DNA of 64,000 nucleotides from Odobenus rosmarus divergens (lineage: Eukaryota; Chordata; Mammalia; Carnivora; Odobenidae). The translations under genes were made by a program, and so were the position numbers. The DNA lies in assembly GCF_000321225.1 (NCBI RefSeq), contig NW_004450461.1, positions 280,626-344,625 of the forward strand, read 5' to 3'. The notes under the pieces are model-generated. The model did no database searches, had not been told where the DNA came from, and saw only the letters and a list, made by a program, of their open reading frames with translations. This document shows positions 23,891 through 36,274 of this stretch, one piece after another (within the stretch, counting starts at the first letter, position 1; each line of letters begins with the position of its first letter).

Positions 23891-24121
23891 ACTAACATGT
23901 CTAAATAACATAGAGGTATTCCTGAAGAATCTTTTTGTAACATTCCCTTCTCTTCCTCCATCTATATCTTCTTCTTAATAAGTAAATAAACAACTGGTTA
24001 TAGTAACAAATAATTAAAATATAGGGGAATGAGAAACTTTCCTCATGTAAAGGGGGATGCTTTTTTTCCCGTGTCTTTTTGGTGGAATTCTTCTATAAGA
24101 TCCTAATTTTCCAGGTTCTTT

Positions 24122-24317
24122 TTTTTTTAAAGATTTTATTTATTTATTTGACAGAGAGAGACACAGCGAGAGAGGGAACACAAACAAGGGGAGTAGGAGA
24201 GGGAGAAGCAGGCTTCCCGTGGAGCTGGGAGCCCTATGCGGGGCTCGATTGCAGAACCCTGGGATCGTGACCTGAGCTGAAGGTAGATGCTTAACGACTG
24301 AACCCCCCAGGTGCCCC
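24122..24317 (-). mobile_element. Can-SINE, antisense
   Basis: Tail side TTTAAAGATTTTATTTATTT with GACAGAGAGAGACACAGCGA, head side GAACCCCCCAGGTGCCCC. A perfect duplication, AATTTTCCAGGTTCTTT, lies at 24105-24121 and 24318-24334. Confidence 0.97.
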
Positions 24318-24369
24318 AATTTTCCAGGTTCTTTAGTATGATTTTTGTCTATAAATATTTTAAATATAA

Positions 24370-26340
24370 AGAAGGAGCATTTCAGTATCTGGTAATGATG
24401 GATGAGCTAGTATTTAACTAATCTTCCTAAGGGTAACAGTTATACTATCTGAATTAAAAAAAAAAAATATATATATATATACATCTGAAGGCACTCTGAG
24501 ACAGAAAAAAGGTCGAAATTGGGGAAGAGATGATCCTTAAAGAGTGGAGTTGTAATAGGTGGAATGATCATGTATGCAGGTTTTTCTTTGAAGGCCACCC
24601 TGAGAAGCCATGCAAGATGTCTGGAAGTCCAATAGCAATCTGCAGCATACCACCTTGAGGAGTTGGAGGACAGAGTTAACACAAGAGAATAGCTGGAATG
24701 TAGGGGATAAACACTCTGAGAAAGGCTCTAAAATCTTTGTGTAAACTCCCTTCACATCTCTAAATGATCCTGATTTATACAGAAGTGTGGGATATTTCAG
24801 AGAACCCAGTGGCAGAGAATAATAGCTAGAAAGCTAAAAGAACTTAGCAAAATCCAGAGTTTCAATAACCAAGCATCTACAACATCCAGTATACAATCAG
24901 AATTTGCTATACTTGTGAAGAAACAGGAATATGTAACCAATATTCAAGAAAAAATAAGTGAATAAAAAAAAACCCATGAGACATTGGAATTTATAGGGAA
25001 TTTGAAGCACTTATTTTAACTAAGCTGAAGAATTCAATGGAAAAATACAGTCACTCTGAATAAATGTGAGTTAATCACAATTGTGAAATGAATGTAATGC
25101 AAAAGAAGCAAATGGAAATTCTAGAACTGAGAAGTAAAATATCAAAATGGATGGGCTTGATAGCCTATTGTAGATTGCACAAAAATGTGACTGTTATCCA
25201 ATGTAACAGTCTTGTTATCTTGTAATCCAAGACAGACCACTAGAAATTTTAAAACTAGGAAAGATAGAGCAAAAAAAAAAAGGTTTATTATTTTTTTAAA
25301 GATTTTATTTATTTATTTGACAGATAGCGAGAGCAGGAACACAAGCAGGGGGAGTGGGAGAGGGAGAAGCAGTCTTCCCACAGAGCAGGGAGCCCGATCG
25401 AGGGAGCTCGATCTCAGAACCCTGGGATCATGACCCTGAGCCGAAGGCACACGCTTAATGACTAAGACACCCAGGCAACCCCCAAAAAGTTTAAAAAATG
25501 AGTAGACTCTCAGTTTCCTGTAGTGCAATTTGAAACAGTCAGCATGTATACAAATGGAGTTTAGGGAAAGATGAGAGACAATGAGACAGGTAAGAAAAAA
25601 AAAGATTAACGGCTTCAAATTTTCAAAATATGTGAGAACTGCACACTTTCTGATCCAAGTTCAGTGAACTTCAATCAAGGTACAAAAAAGAAAATCACAT
25701 CCAGATGAATTATACTCAAATTGCTGTAAATCAAGACAAATAGAAAATTTTGAAAGCTGTCAGAAATAAAAGACATGCAGGAGAAAAATTATATAGAAAA
25801 AGAAGTGACTGGTTTTCTTAAAAAAGGAGAAAGCCAATGGAACAACATCTGTAAAGTACAAAAAACACAAAACAAAACAATACTGTCAACTAAGAATTCT
25901 ATGTCATATAGGGAAGACACACAATCCCTTGTACAATATGGAAAAGACCTGGGACTTGCTTCAGCAACTTCACTTTACATTTTTACCAAAAGAAATAAAA
26001 GCATATATAAATAAATTCTACATGGATTTTTGTAGCAGCTTATTTATAAAATCCATAAGCTGGAAGTGATAAGTCTATTAACAGGTGAAAGAATTAAAAA
26101 ATATGTATGTTATATTCATACAATGTAATACGGTTTAGCATTACAAAGTGACATGAAACTGACACCATCAACAACATGGATGGGTCTCACATACATGCTG
26201 AGTGAAAGAAGCTGAATGCAGAGGAGTACATTCTATAACTTTCCATGTATATGAAATTCTAGAATTGGAAAACCTAATCATGAAAATAATCATAAAAATC
26301 ATCATCTGTGGGTGGCTCATTAAGTGATGAAAAGGGTCAC
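24370..26340 (+). mobile_element. L1 ORF1-only relic (HAL1-like)
   Basis: The sense sequence runs from a 5' region (GGATGAGCTAGTATTTAACT) through ORF1-like blocks (CAATATTCAAGAAAAAATAA, GCAAATGGAAATTCTAGAAC, AGTCAATGG-like GAAAGCCAATGGAACAACAT) into an L1 3' region (CAACAACATGGATGGGTCTC, then CTGAGTGAAAGAAGCTGAAT). No ORF2 reverse-transcriptase or endonuclease sequence lies between. That layout is that of HAL1 (half-L1) elements or of an ORF2-deleted L1. The 79-codon frame at 25775-26014 (WNNICKVQKTQNKTILSTKN) is the best-preserved ORF1 piece. A SINE interrupts it at 25291-25483. Confidence 0.6.
25291..25483 (-). mobile_element. Can-SINE, antisense
   Basis: Tail side TTTTTTTAAAGATTTTATTT with GACAGATAGCGAGAGCAGGA, head side AAGACACCCAGGCAACCCC. 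Its flanks (AAAAAGGTTTATTA and CAAAAAGTTTAAAA) are only an approximate duplication. Confidence 0.92.
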
Positions 26341-27224
26341 TGGGTGTCTTTATACAGTGAAGGAAAAATACTACACCTACAGAGGAATGTGAGTTACAGA
26401 TATATGTGTTTGTCAAAGTTCATTTTCGTAGTTCAGGTGACCCAGAGAGCAGGTTCTGAGGTGGAGGTGAGTGAGTTGATGGCAGCTGAAGGAACCACAC
26501 GCCCAGGGGCTGCCCTGTATCAAGAATAACCAGCAGGTTCAGCTGCTGCTTTCAATAGAAAGCTCATTAAAGACTGACATAACATTTTATAATCCATCAT
26601 TCCATTGACTAATAAACACTTAATTATATTTTATCATTTAATGATACACTAAATAAGAATTTTTTCCTATTTTATAAGGAAAGAAATAATATAATTAAAT
26701 TATAGTTTCATCTCTATTCTCTCATCCACTAGTATTAAACCAATGACCTAAGATCTGAGAAAAAAATGAAGTAGAAAGTATTGTTTAGCTTTCTGAATGT
26801 AAAATATTAATTTTAATTGCCTCAGACATGGCAAGTTCAAACTCTCTTTTTTGGAAGAGTGATTTTAAATATAGCTTTTTTTATTTTAGTGATTTGTCAA
26901 AGGTGGTAAAATCTATTATTCTTGAATAAACTCTTTTATCCTAATAGAAGGAAATATGGTTTCTCAAGAGCAGAAAGAGTAGATCAGTGACCTTTATTTC
27001 TGAGTAGGAACCTATCAAGAGTTAAGTTGTAAATAAAAATAATACACAGGTGAAAATGAATTAGAGAAACAATATTACTACATTCTTGCAGAACAGGTGA
27101 TTAATTTCTGTGGTTTTGAGAACCTGTGAATTCATTCAGGTTCTCAAATGGTTATAGCTTACACTGGAATAAATATTTAAATCATATATCCAGCATTCTG
27201 GATATAAATAAAATATAAAAGTTT
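26341..27224. other. Unassigned; GC-richer patch at 26430-26560
   Basis: 26430-26560 stands out as GC-rich (ACCCAGAGAGCAGGTTCTGA, ACACGCCCAGGGGCTGCCCT). It carries the end of a 73-codon plus-strand frame (26308-26529) with no domain I recognise. A GTGAGT lies at 26467. The rest is AT-rich. Confidence 0.35.
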
Positions 27225-27690
27225 TTTTTCATATTTTATTTTTATTTTAATTCCAGTGGAGTAAAATTGCAATGTTACATTAGTTTCAGGAGTACAATAT
27301 AGTGATTCAACAAATCTATAGATTAATCAGTGCTCATGGTGATAAGTGTACACTTAAACCCCTTCACCTTTTTCACCCATCCCCCCACCAACCTCCCCTC
27401 TATAATCATCGATTTGTTCTCTATAGTTAAGAGTCTGTTTTTTGGTTTGTCTTTCTATTTTCCTTTGTTCATTTGTTTTGTTTTTAAATTCCACATATGA
27501 CTGAAATCATATGGTATGATTTGTCTTTCTCTGACTGGCTTATTTTGTTTAGCTTTATACTCTCTAGATCCATCCGTGTTGCTGCAAATGTTAAGATTTC
27601 ATTCATTTTTTATGGCTGAATAATATTCCTCTGTGTGTGTGTGTGCGTGTGTGTGTGTGTGTGTGTATGTACAGGGGTGCATATGTCTTA
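27225..27690 (-). mobile_element. Carnivore L1, antisense 3' UTR and ORF2 end, 5'-truncated
   Basis: Plus strand: T-rich start, ATTAGTTTCAGGAGTACAAT, AGTGCTCATGGTGATAAGTG, CACCCATCCCCCCACCAACC, CCACATATGACTGAAATCAT and TTTATGGCTGAATAATATTC. It then breaks off in a (GT)n array. This is the same L1 lineage as the copies at 34354-36782 and 38180-41612. Confidence 0.88.
27631..27670. repeat. (GT)n microsatellite inside L1
   Basis: About 40 bases of GT with one C interruption. It sits where the L1 ORF2 end normally reads GTATATATATAC. Confidence 0.9.
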
Positions 27691-28306
27691 TATTTTATCA
27701 CTTACTATAGGTTTAATTAGCTATGTTTTGAAGGTATTCAGTTAGTAATGATAAAAACTGTTCTGCAAATATTAGTAGCTTTATTAATTATAATATAAAT
27801 TCACCTAAAATTCATAGAACCACAATACTATATTCCTGATACATTATTATGTATTTAGATTGCTATAACATGCCCCCAGTAAACACATGATATCATGGTT
27901 TTGTCTATTTCTTCCTCAATATATCCCCAGACTCTGGTAGAGTATTTTCCAATTAATAGACACATATTAATTTTGTAAACAAATAAACTTACTTAGATTT
28001 AACATAATTAGTATTTGTAATACCTTTGGTGATATTTTATTTTATATTCAAAGTATTTCACATAGCTATCTCTGCTGCAAAGTAAGTCTATATGTATTCA
28101 GAAACTCCATATAGGATCAGCTGTAAGGAATAACTTTTAAATAGGTTGCCTTTCCACAGAGTGTGAAAATATCAGGGTACACCTGACTTGACTGGATTTG
28201 AATGTTCTTAACATAGATAATATCTCTATACAGAGTTAGTTGGGAGATTTGGAACAAATAGCCCAAACTCTTGTAACAAAAAGGTATCAAGGGGAAGAGG
28301 AAGTTT
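27691..28306. other. Unassigned AT-rich sequence
   Basis: No gene or nameable repeat. Confidence 0.45.
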
Positions 28307-28320
28307 CCTACTATGAGGGA

Positions 28321-28525
28321 CTTTTTTTTTTTTTAAAGATTTTATTCATTTATTTATTTGAGAGAGAGAGAATGAGAGATAGAGAGCACGAGAGGGAAGA
28401 GGGTCAGAGGGAGAAGCAGACTCCCTGCTGAGCAGGAAGCCCGATGCGGGACTCGATTCCGGGACTCCAGGATCATGACCTGAGCCGAAGGCAGTCGCTT
28501 AACCAACTGAGCCACCCAGGCGCCC
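28321..28525 (-). mobile_element. Can-SINE, antisense
   Basis: Tail side TTTTAAAGATTTTATTCATT, body GGGTCAGAGGGAGAAGCAGA, head side GAGCCACCCAGGCGCCC. A perfect 14-bp duplication, CCTACTATGAGGGA, lies at 28307-28320 and 28526-28539. The sharp duplication and near-consensus body suggest a fairly young insertion. Confidence 0.97.
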
Positions 28526-28539
28526 CCTACTATGAGGGA

Positions 28540-29834
28540 AATTCAGGGTGGCTTTAATAGCTGCAGAATGTTATAAGAGATGTGTACTTGTCCTTAATAG
28601 TCTACTACTCCAAGGTCATTTAACTTCATAGAATCATTCTGAAATAAAACTTGTCAAATTCACTGTGCATCATAATCAAAATTATAATAATATATTTTAT
28701 CCCATTTCCACTCTTCTTCACCATATTAGATTTCATTTCAGGGAATGTGTTAGTAGAGTTTGCACATTTGTTTAGGCAAAAAGAACTATGGGCTTCCTGT
28801 TTAAATAGTGGAAATGTATCATAGAATAAGATAATTTTAGCTGCATTATTAAAGAAACTACTCTTTTCTTTTCATAACACATAAATCACCTGGACATGCC
28901 GAGGTTTTAACTCAAATTTTCCTTATGAATCATAAGCTCCTTCATTTTACACCCCCACACTTCCCCCAAAAATGTGCTTCCTAGTATGGTAAACATTAGT
29001 ATTGCTCACCAGTAATTTCATTTCTCCACTCTCAGCACAGCAAGGGATTGCATTATTTTGCTCTCAGAACTGTGCCCATTTTGACCACATTTGGCCAAAG
29101 AAATGGGAGAGTAACTGATGTTTGTCACCTCCCTATGAAAATATGTCATTTCTTGTGCAAGTCTCTAGATGCCCTGCACCCATGATTGTGGAAGCAGCTG
29201 TTGACATTTAGGTGTACATGGAGCCATCACTTGAAGGATAACTAACTTCTGCAGAGTAACCAGAAGCTGCAGTAAACTTTATATGAGCAGTAAATATCTT
29301 TGAAATTCAGAGGATTTTTTTGTTGTTGCTGTAGCTGTAGTTACTGCAATATATCTTATCATACATTGATGGATAATTTCTATGTTATTTCTACTGGTAT
29401 AGTCCCAGTAGGGAAAAAAATTCATGAACTTTCTGTCTAATAAAGAGGACAAACTGAGCTGATCCTTGAGATACTAAATATCAAGAAGGATAATAATATC
29501 AATGGCCACAAGAGAAAGGAGCATAGTTTACATTCAGGTATGTATTCCAGCACTAACACAAATAGTAGAGTTTCAGATGGAGAACAGGAGGTATATTCTA
29601 GGGAGACTATGTATCCAATGTGTAGTTTCACCATCCTTTTAATATAAGACTTTGACTCCTTTTTTATCAAGGCATACTTTATTATAAAAATCAGACTATG
29701 CATCATACAAAATGAAAAAGAAGTCACTAATTTCAGGATATTATGTGTATTACTTAGGAAGATAGGCCATTAATATGTTGACTTCAATAAATTGTCAAAT
29801 AACTTTTGGTAGCAAGATGAACGTTTATTATGGA
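28540..29834. other. Mostly unassigned; possible old LTR-like relic 29085-29340
   Basis: 29085-29340 (CACATTTGGCCAAAGAAATG, CATGATTGTGGAAGCAGCTG, GAGCAGTAAATATCTTTGAA) resembles a common mammalian interspersed repeat that I cannot name. The 96-codon minus-strand frame at 29437-29727 has no recognisable domain and no codon bias. Confidence 0.35.
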
Positions 29835-29985
29835 GTCTAACCTTAATCTCTGAACAACCTTACGAGATAGTTTGTCATCTACATAGCAGTATATATGAGA
29901 AAGCTGAAACTTGGAATATTAAGTAGATTATACATAGTGATAGATCTAGAGTTTGTATAATACTGAAGAACATGCTCTTAGACAG
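29835..29985 (-). mobile_element. MIR, antisense
   Basis: AACAACCTTACGAGATAGTT, then GAGAAAGCTGAAACTTGGAA, then AAGTAGATTATACATAGTGA and GAAGAACATGCTCTTA follow the antisense MIR order (GAGGAAACTGAGGC, then AAGTAACTTGCCCAAGGTCA). Confidence 0.65.
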
Positions 29986-30964
29986 TACATACATATGTTA
30001 TTTGTGCATCACCCTCGGCTGGTACAGAAATGGTGACACCAGAAATGTTTGCATTAAGAATGATTTTCCTAAATTGGTCTGTTATGAGAAATTGTTTCTC
30101 TAATCTAGTTAAAGTTATTTATTATCCTGGTTCCAATCCAATAGCTAAGGAGCCCATGGTATGCACTGGTAAAGTAGTTACTTCTGTTACCTATCATCAG
30201 TGAAGATAGAAAGAAGACCTTGGGTGATTAAGTATGCACTGCCTTAAAACACTTACTAGAAACAAGGAGTAAAAGTTGATTGATTGCTCCTATTTACAAT
30301 CCATTCTACAGAATTTGGGGAAAGGAAATGATGGGCTCAGAGTTTTACATTTTTAGCTCAAGGTCTGAATAAGAAATCTAAAAGTTTCTAGGACTATTTT
30401 AAAATAAATCTTTATCCCGTGGAGCCTTGAAATTTTAAAGTCTAATCCTGTGGGTGGCTGAATTCTAATATAAATTGAACTATCAAACTGCAACATCTTT
30501 TTAGAATTAGTTTAAAGTTAGGAGATTAAGGAAATTTTAAAAAAAATGTGTACAGTGTTCGTTTAGAAAGGAGTATGATCATGAGGGTTGGTGTAGGGGC
30601 ATGGGCATTCTCTGACAATGAATTAGGATCTTTGCTCAGAAAAGCAACTCTTCTACCACATTCTTAAAATGTTATTCTACTCTTGACTGAATAGCCTGTA
30701 ATGATATGCATTTAAGCAGTTGTTTCACGACTGATGGATCTGCCTTAAAATCTATCAGCGTTCACTGCTTGGGACATATAACAAGACATCTACTACATAG
30801 AGGTCAATTTAAACAACCAATTAAGTGTTGTGTCAATAAATAATGAGTTTTGACAAATTCAGGCATCTGTGAAACCACAACAAAATATAGTAGGATTTAA
30901 TCCTACAGAACTTTCTTTATGCTCTATCCCAATTGAATCTTCTGTTCCCTTGGCCCAGGAAAGC
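29986..30964. other. Unassigned sequence
   Basis: No gene or nameable repeat. Confidence 0.45.
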
Positions 30965-31680
30965 ACCGATCTCTATCCTGTTTCAATAAATATGCCTTTA
31001 TAGATTTTTATGTAAAAGAAATTAAATAGGGTATACTTTTGCTTCTGGCTTTGTTGACCAATATTATTAGTATTATCAATAGTATCAATATTATTTTTCA
31101 GAATCATCCATATTGTTTGGTTTTGGTACTTTGGTCCTTTTAATTGCTGAGTAGTATTCAAGTGAGTGAATATGTCATAACTTTTTACCCACTCATATGT
31201 TAATAAACATATACTTTTTCTAGTTTTTGCTTTTATGAATACAAATACTATGTACATGTAAAGATTTCATGTGGATGTTTGTTCTTATTTCTCATATATA
31301 AATGCCTATGTGTGGAATTGCTGGGTTGTAACAAACTTATGTTAATATTATAACACTTTCTCAAATTGTTATCATTTTCATTCTACTAGTGGTATATGAA
31401 AATTCTAGTTGCTCCATATCCTCACCAGCACCTGGAGATCATCATATTTTAAAATTTTGTTTTTCTAAAGAGTGCATAATAATAGCTCATTGTGGCTAAA
31501 ATTTGTATTGTCCAATAACTAATGATTTTAGGAATGTTCTTTTTAGTTTGTTGGCTATTTGTATATCTTCTTTTGTGAAATGTTTGTTGAAATAATTTGC
31601 CCAATATTTATGTTGTTTCTGTATTATAAAATTATAAGAATATTTTTTACAATATACATACAAATTCTTTATCAAATAAA
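30965..31680 (-). mobile_element. Old L1M, antisense fragment
   Basis: Plus-strand landmarks: TTTCAGAATCATCCATATTG, TGTGGAATTGCTGGGTTGTA, ATATCCTCACCAGCACCTGG, GGCTATTTGTATATCTTCTT. These are the reverse complement of the ORF2 C-terminal region, with many differences. Confidence 0.75.
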
Positions 31681-31689
31681 TGTATAGAA

Positions 31690-31800
31690 ATAGTGATGAG
31701 CACTGGGTTTTATACGCCACTGATGAATCACTGAACACTACATCTGAAACTAATGATGTACTATATATTAGCTAATTGAATATAAATTAAAAAAAGAAAA
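31690..31800 (+). mobile_element. Carnivore L1 3'-end fragment
   Basis: AGTGATGAGCACTGGGTTTT, then ACTACATCTGAAACTAATGA, TATATTAGCTAATTGAATAT and AAATTAAAAAAAG. It is a short, 5'-truncated sense L1 tail next to an older L1 lying in the other direction. Because the two parts differ in age, I treat them as two insertions. Confidence 0.85.
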
Positions 31801-32585
31801 ATATATTCAATGATTTTAGAATTTCTAGGTCATAATAGATATATGAACTCATGATTTAGTATTATAGAAATAACTGTTAGAAGAACAAAAAAGACAATCA
31901 CTGAAATGTGTTTCTCTTTGAGGTTAAAGAGATTTTTTAAAAATGTGTATAGTGTTACATGAATTTTTTATTCCAGGTGCATAGTTTACTTTGTGATGAA
32001 ACATATAATGTTTACAATTGTTAGCCCAATTTTTATGACATTGGAATACATAAAGTTGCAGAAATTCAGAAATAGACATATCATTTTTGTCCTTAAGGCA
32101 TTGACAACATGCTCATTTTAATATGTCATATATGACCTAAGGCAACTGAGGGACTTAGCTTTCCACATTGGGCAGGGAAAAAAAAAGCCAAAAAAACAAA
32201 AATACTTCTGCCAACCTGAAGCATTCTAAAGCTTTCTGATAAATAAAAATACAAGCATTATTGTTTCTGAAAATCTGAAAATTATTACTTAATGGCTATA
32301 GATATTATTGAATAGATGATAGGTAATAGATTAAACTCATTTGGAAAATAAAAGTAATTAGAATGTTTAAATGAAATCTTTATTTTTTTCCACATTTGAA
32401 ACATTTTAATGGATCTTTCAGTGAGTGAAATCTTTATTTTATTGTTAGTATTGACACTGTAAAATAAGTAATCAAACATCTTCAAAGCAGTTACCTTTCT
32501 TTTCTCTCTTCCTCTTTCTGAAATTTGAAGCCATAAGTTATAAGGTAGCAATAATATATTTTAATTTCACTACTAAGATAATCAC
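31801..32585. other. Unassigned sequence
   Basis: No gene or nameable repeat. Confidence 0.45.
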
Positions 32586-32599
32586 TATACTTGTCTTTT

Positions 32600-32808
32600 T
32601 TTTTAAAGATTTTATTTATTCATTTGAGACACAGAGATACAAAGAGAGAGAGAGAGAGAGAGCATGAGCAGGGAGAGAGGCAGAGGGAGAGGGAGAAGCA
32701 GGCTCCCCACTGAGCCAGAAGCCCGATGTGGGGCTCGATCCCAGGACCCTGGGATCATGACCTGAGCTGAAGGCAGACGCTTAACCATCTGAGCCACCCA
32801 GGCGCCCC
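32600..32808 (-). mobile_element. Can-SINE, antisense, near-consensus
   Basis: Tail side TTTAAAGATTTTATTTATTC, body GGCAGAGGGAGAGGGAGAAG, then GGGGCTCGATCCCAGGACCC and head side GAGCCACCCAGGCGCCCC. A perfect 14-bp duplication, TATACTTGTCTTTT, lies at 32586-32599 and 32809-32822. Confidence 0.97.
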
Positions 32809-32822
32809 TATACTTGTCTTTT

Positions 32823-34344
32823 ATGAGGTAGAATTATGTTTGCCTTGATCATATGGAGGAGTTTATACTATGTTACAAGGGGCTTTGGGGAATACTAGTG
32901 TTTAAGAGAAAGGTACAAAAACTGGAACTGATGAAATATTTTATTCAGAAGATGAAACTCTTATTCCTTGAATGTCCCTGCTGAGGGAGAGAGGGATGGA
33001 AACAAGAACTGTTTACTGATATGGGAATACAAGGAAATCAGTTTGTGCCCAGGATCCTATGCTGATCAAAAAAATAAATAAATAAACTCCAATACTGTTG
33101 GAGAAGCATCAGAAAATACCTCCCCACAAATATAGGCCAGAGATATCTAGACTTAATATACCCCAAATTTAAAAATCTACATGAGTTTCAATTTTCCAAT
33201 TCTATGCTCAAAGATATACAAAAAAAATATAATAATTTCTTGTATATCTCTTCATGGTCAGAGAGTTTCTGAAAGTGCACCATCTGATTTAATGGCAAAA
33301 TAAAATTTGTATCAATAACTTAATTAAAATTAATTATATCCAATATAATGTATATCAAAATAATTTATACTCCCTAGTGTAAAAATAAATGTGCATAGAT
33401 TAAATTCTGGAAAATGTTATAATTAATTGTGGAAATGTTGATTAAAATTGCTCTTCTTTTCTTCCCTAGTAAGAGAGTTAATCTATGCCTGTGACCATAT
33501 ATAGAATATATTTTCTTTTTTTTAAATTTTTACTTCAGACCATATGCATAAATTCACACAAATAGAGGATAAATGTAAGAATTGTATGAATATTTCATCT
33601 CCCTTGATTAAAAGAAAATTTCTCCCTTGGATTTTGTCTCTCCTTTTCTTGAGGTATGGATCCTGAACATTCCAGAAACCACCACTGAAAAAGTAAATAT
33701 GGACAAAGCTCCAGCAAAAGGTGAAATAATAGCATAGTGAAGAAACAAAGATCCTTGAATAACCATGTGGAGCAGAGCCATTACAACATTTTGACCACTC
33801 ATTTCAAGTTAGAATTTGAGAAAGAAACCTCTATGAGTTTTTTAGCCACATTTATTGTAGCCTTCTTGATTAGAGCCTATTAGCAAATAAATAATGGTGA
33901 CAATTGAAAAAATAAAACAACTGAAAAAATAGTTTCTGATGAGACAATACATTATTAGGATGATATAACACTGTATCTTAATTGTAGTATATGAAATAAG
34001 TTTAAATACATATAGAAATATATATAGTGAAATTATTCATTATACCACATGTTAGTCATAAGTGTTTTATTGGAGATAAAGAGATGGCACTATCATGTGA
34101 AAATTAACTTTAAAATATGTTGATACTTATCTATAAAAACTAATATAACACACACATACATGATATAGGGTTACAATACACTAACACATTTTTTATTAGA
34201 CTTAAATCATATGATTACTAATTTTAAGATATTTTCACGTAATCTTAAGATATAGACAGCTTTTTATTTTCCAATTAGAAAAATTATAAATGCATTTTGC
34301 TGAAAACACCTTTTTTTGTCCTATTCAAAATGCAAAAAAGGAAT
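32823..34344. other. Unassigned; possible repeat at 33600-33830
   Basis: Mostly AT-rich. 33600-33830 is more complex and carries a 64-codon minus-strand frame (33608-33802) with hydrophobic runs but no recognisable family. I think it more likely a decayed interspersed repeat than a gene. Confidence 0.35.
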
Positions 34345-34530
34345 TAATATATCTTCTATTTTTCCCCTTTGCTCATTTCTTTTGTTTCTTAAATTCCACA
34401 TATGAGTGAAATCATATGGTATTTGTCTTTCTCTGACTGGTTTATTTTGCTCAACATTATACTCTCTAGATCCATCCATGTTGTTGCAAATGACAAGATT
34501 TCATTCTTTTTTATGGCTGAATAATATTTC

Positions 34531-34672
34531 TCACACATATATGTGTGTATATATATATACACACACATCATATTATATATACACACATACATATACATGA
34601 CTTGATGTATATGCATATATGTATATACATGATAGTGTGTGTGTGCGTGTGTGTGTATGTGTGTGTATCATG
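34531..34672. repeat. CA/TG/TA compound microsatellite inside L1
   Basis: About 140 bases of CA, TA and TG runs replacing the short GTATATATATAC of the L1 ORF2 end. It contains a perfect 24-base palindrome at 34542-34565 (TGTGTG, six TA units, CACACA). Confidence 0.9.
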
Positions 34673-36085
34673 TCTTCTTATCCATTCATCAATTAATGGA
34701 CACCTGGGTGGGTGGCTGACATAATATGGCTATTGTAAATAATGCAGCTATAAACATAGGGGTGCATGTATCCCTTTGAATTAGTGTTTATGTATTCTTT
34801 GGGTAAATACCCAGTAGTGCAATTGCTGGATCGTAGGGTAGTTCTATTTTTAAATTTTTTAGGAACCTCCTTACTGTTTTCCAGAGTGGCTGCACCAGTT
34901 TGCAGTCTCATCAACAGATCATAAGGGTTCCCTTTCTCTATATCCTTGTCAACACCTGTTGTTTCTTGTGTTGTTGATTTTAGCCATTCTGACAGTTGAG
35001 AGGTGATATCTCATTGTAGCTTTAATTTGCATTTATCTGATGGTAAGTGATGATGAACATCTTAGCATGTGTCTATTGGCCATTTGTATGTTTTCTTGGG
35101 AAAAATGTTCATATCTCCTGCCCATTTTTAATTGGATTATTTGTTTTTTGGGTGTTGAGTTTTATAACTTCTTTATATGTTTTGGATACTAACCCTTTAT
35201 TGGACACGCCATTTGCATATATCCTCTCCCATTCCATAGGTTGTCTTTTAGTTTAGTTGATTGTTTCTTTTGCTGTGTAGAAGCTTTTTATTTTGATGTA
35301 GCTCCAATAGTTTATTTTTGCTTTTGTTTCCCTTGCCTCAGGAGACATCTAGAAAAATGTTGTTATGGCCAATGTCAGAGATGTTACTGCCTATGCTCTC
35401 TTCTAGGATTTTGATGGTTTCAGTTCTCACATTTAGGTCTTTCATCCATTTTGATTTTATTTTTACGTATGGTGTAAGAAAGTAGTCCAGTTTCATTCTT
35501 CTGCATATTGCTGTCCAGTTTTCTCAACACCATTTGTTGAAGAGACTGTGTTTTTCCCATTGGATATTCTTTCTTGCTTTGTTGAAGATTAATTAACTAT
35601 ATAGTTGTGGGTTTATTTTTGGGTTTTCTAGTCTATTCCATTGATCTATGCACCTATTTTTCTACTAGTACCATACTGTTTTGAATACTACAGCTTTGTA
35701 ATATAACTTGAAGTCTGGAATTGCGATGCCTCCAGCTTTGCTTTTCTTTTTCAAGATTGCTTTGGCTATTTGGGGTCTTTTGTGGTTCCATACAGATTTT
35801 AGATTTGTTTGTTCTAGTTCTATGAAAATGCTGTTAGTATTTTGATAGAGATTACATTAAATGTGTAGATTGCTTTGGGTAGTATAGATATTTTAACAAT
35901 ATTTGTTCTTCCAATCCATGAGCATGGAATATCTTTCCATTTCTTTGTATCATCTTCAATTTCTTTCATCAGCATTTTTAGTTTTCAGAGTGCAGGTCTT
36001 TCACCTCTTTGGGTAGGTTTATTCCTAAGTATCTTATTATTTTTTGTGCAATTATAAATGGGATTGTTCTTAATTTCTCTTTAAA

Positions 36086-36274
36086 CTATTTATTACTGTA
36101 TAGAAATGCAACAGATTTCTGTACATGGATTTTGTATCCTGTGACTTTACTGAATTCATTCATCAGTTCTAGTAGTTTCTTGGTGGAGTCTTTCAGGTTT
36201 TCTACATATAGTATCATGTCATCTGCAAATAGTGAAAGTTTTACTTCTTCCTTATTGGTTTGGATGCCTTTCAT
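36086..36274 (-). pseudogene. L1 ORF2 reverse-transcriptase fragment with FADD box
   Basis: A 62-codon open stretch inside the antisense L1. It includes the catalytic F-A-D-D at residues 16-19, then [20 protein letters not shown], as in L1 ORF2p reverse transcriptases. The aspartates are intact, but the frame is cut by stops on both sides and the element lacks its 5' half. It is a relic and cannot encode a working enzyme. Confidence 0.9.

Noticed and set aside
31040..31800. Antisense L1 plus sense L1 tail as a single twin-primed insertion
   Set aside because: The antisense part is far more diverged than the tail, so they differ in age, and no shared flanks are visible.
32612..32797. Minus-strand frame beginning MAQMVKRLPSAQVMIPGSWD; similar frames at 25313-25618, 51481-51669, 52917-53102, 17346-17534 and 56451-56633
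   Set aside because: All translate the Can-SINE consensus. The repeated peptide is due to the repeat, not a gene family.
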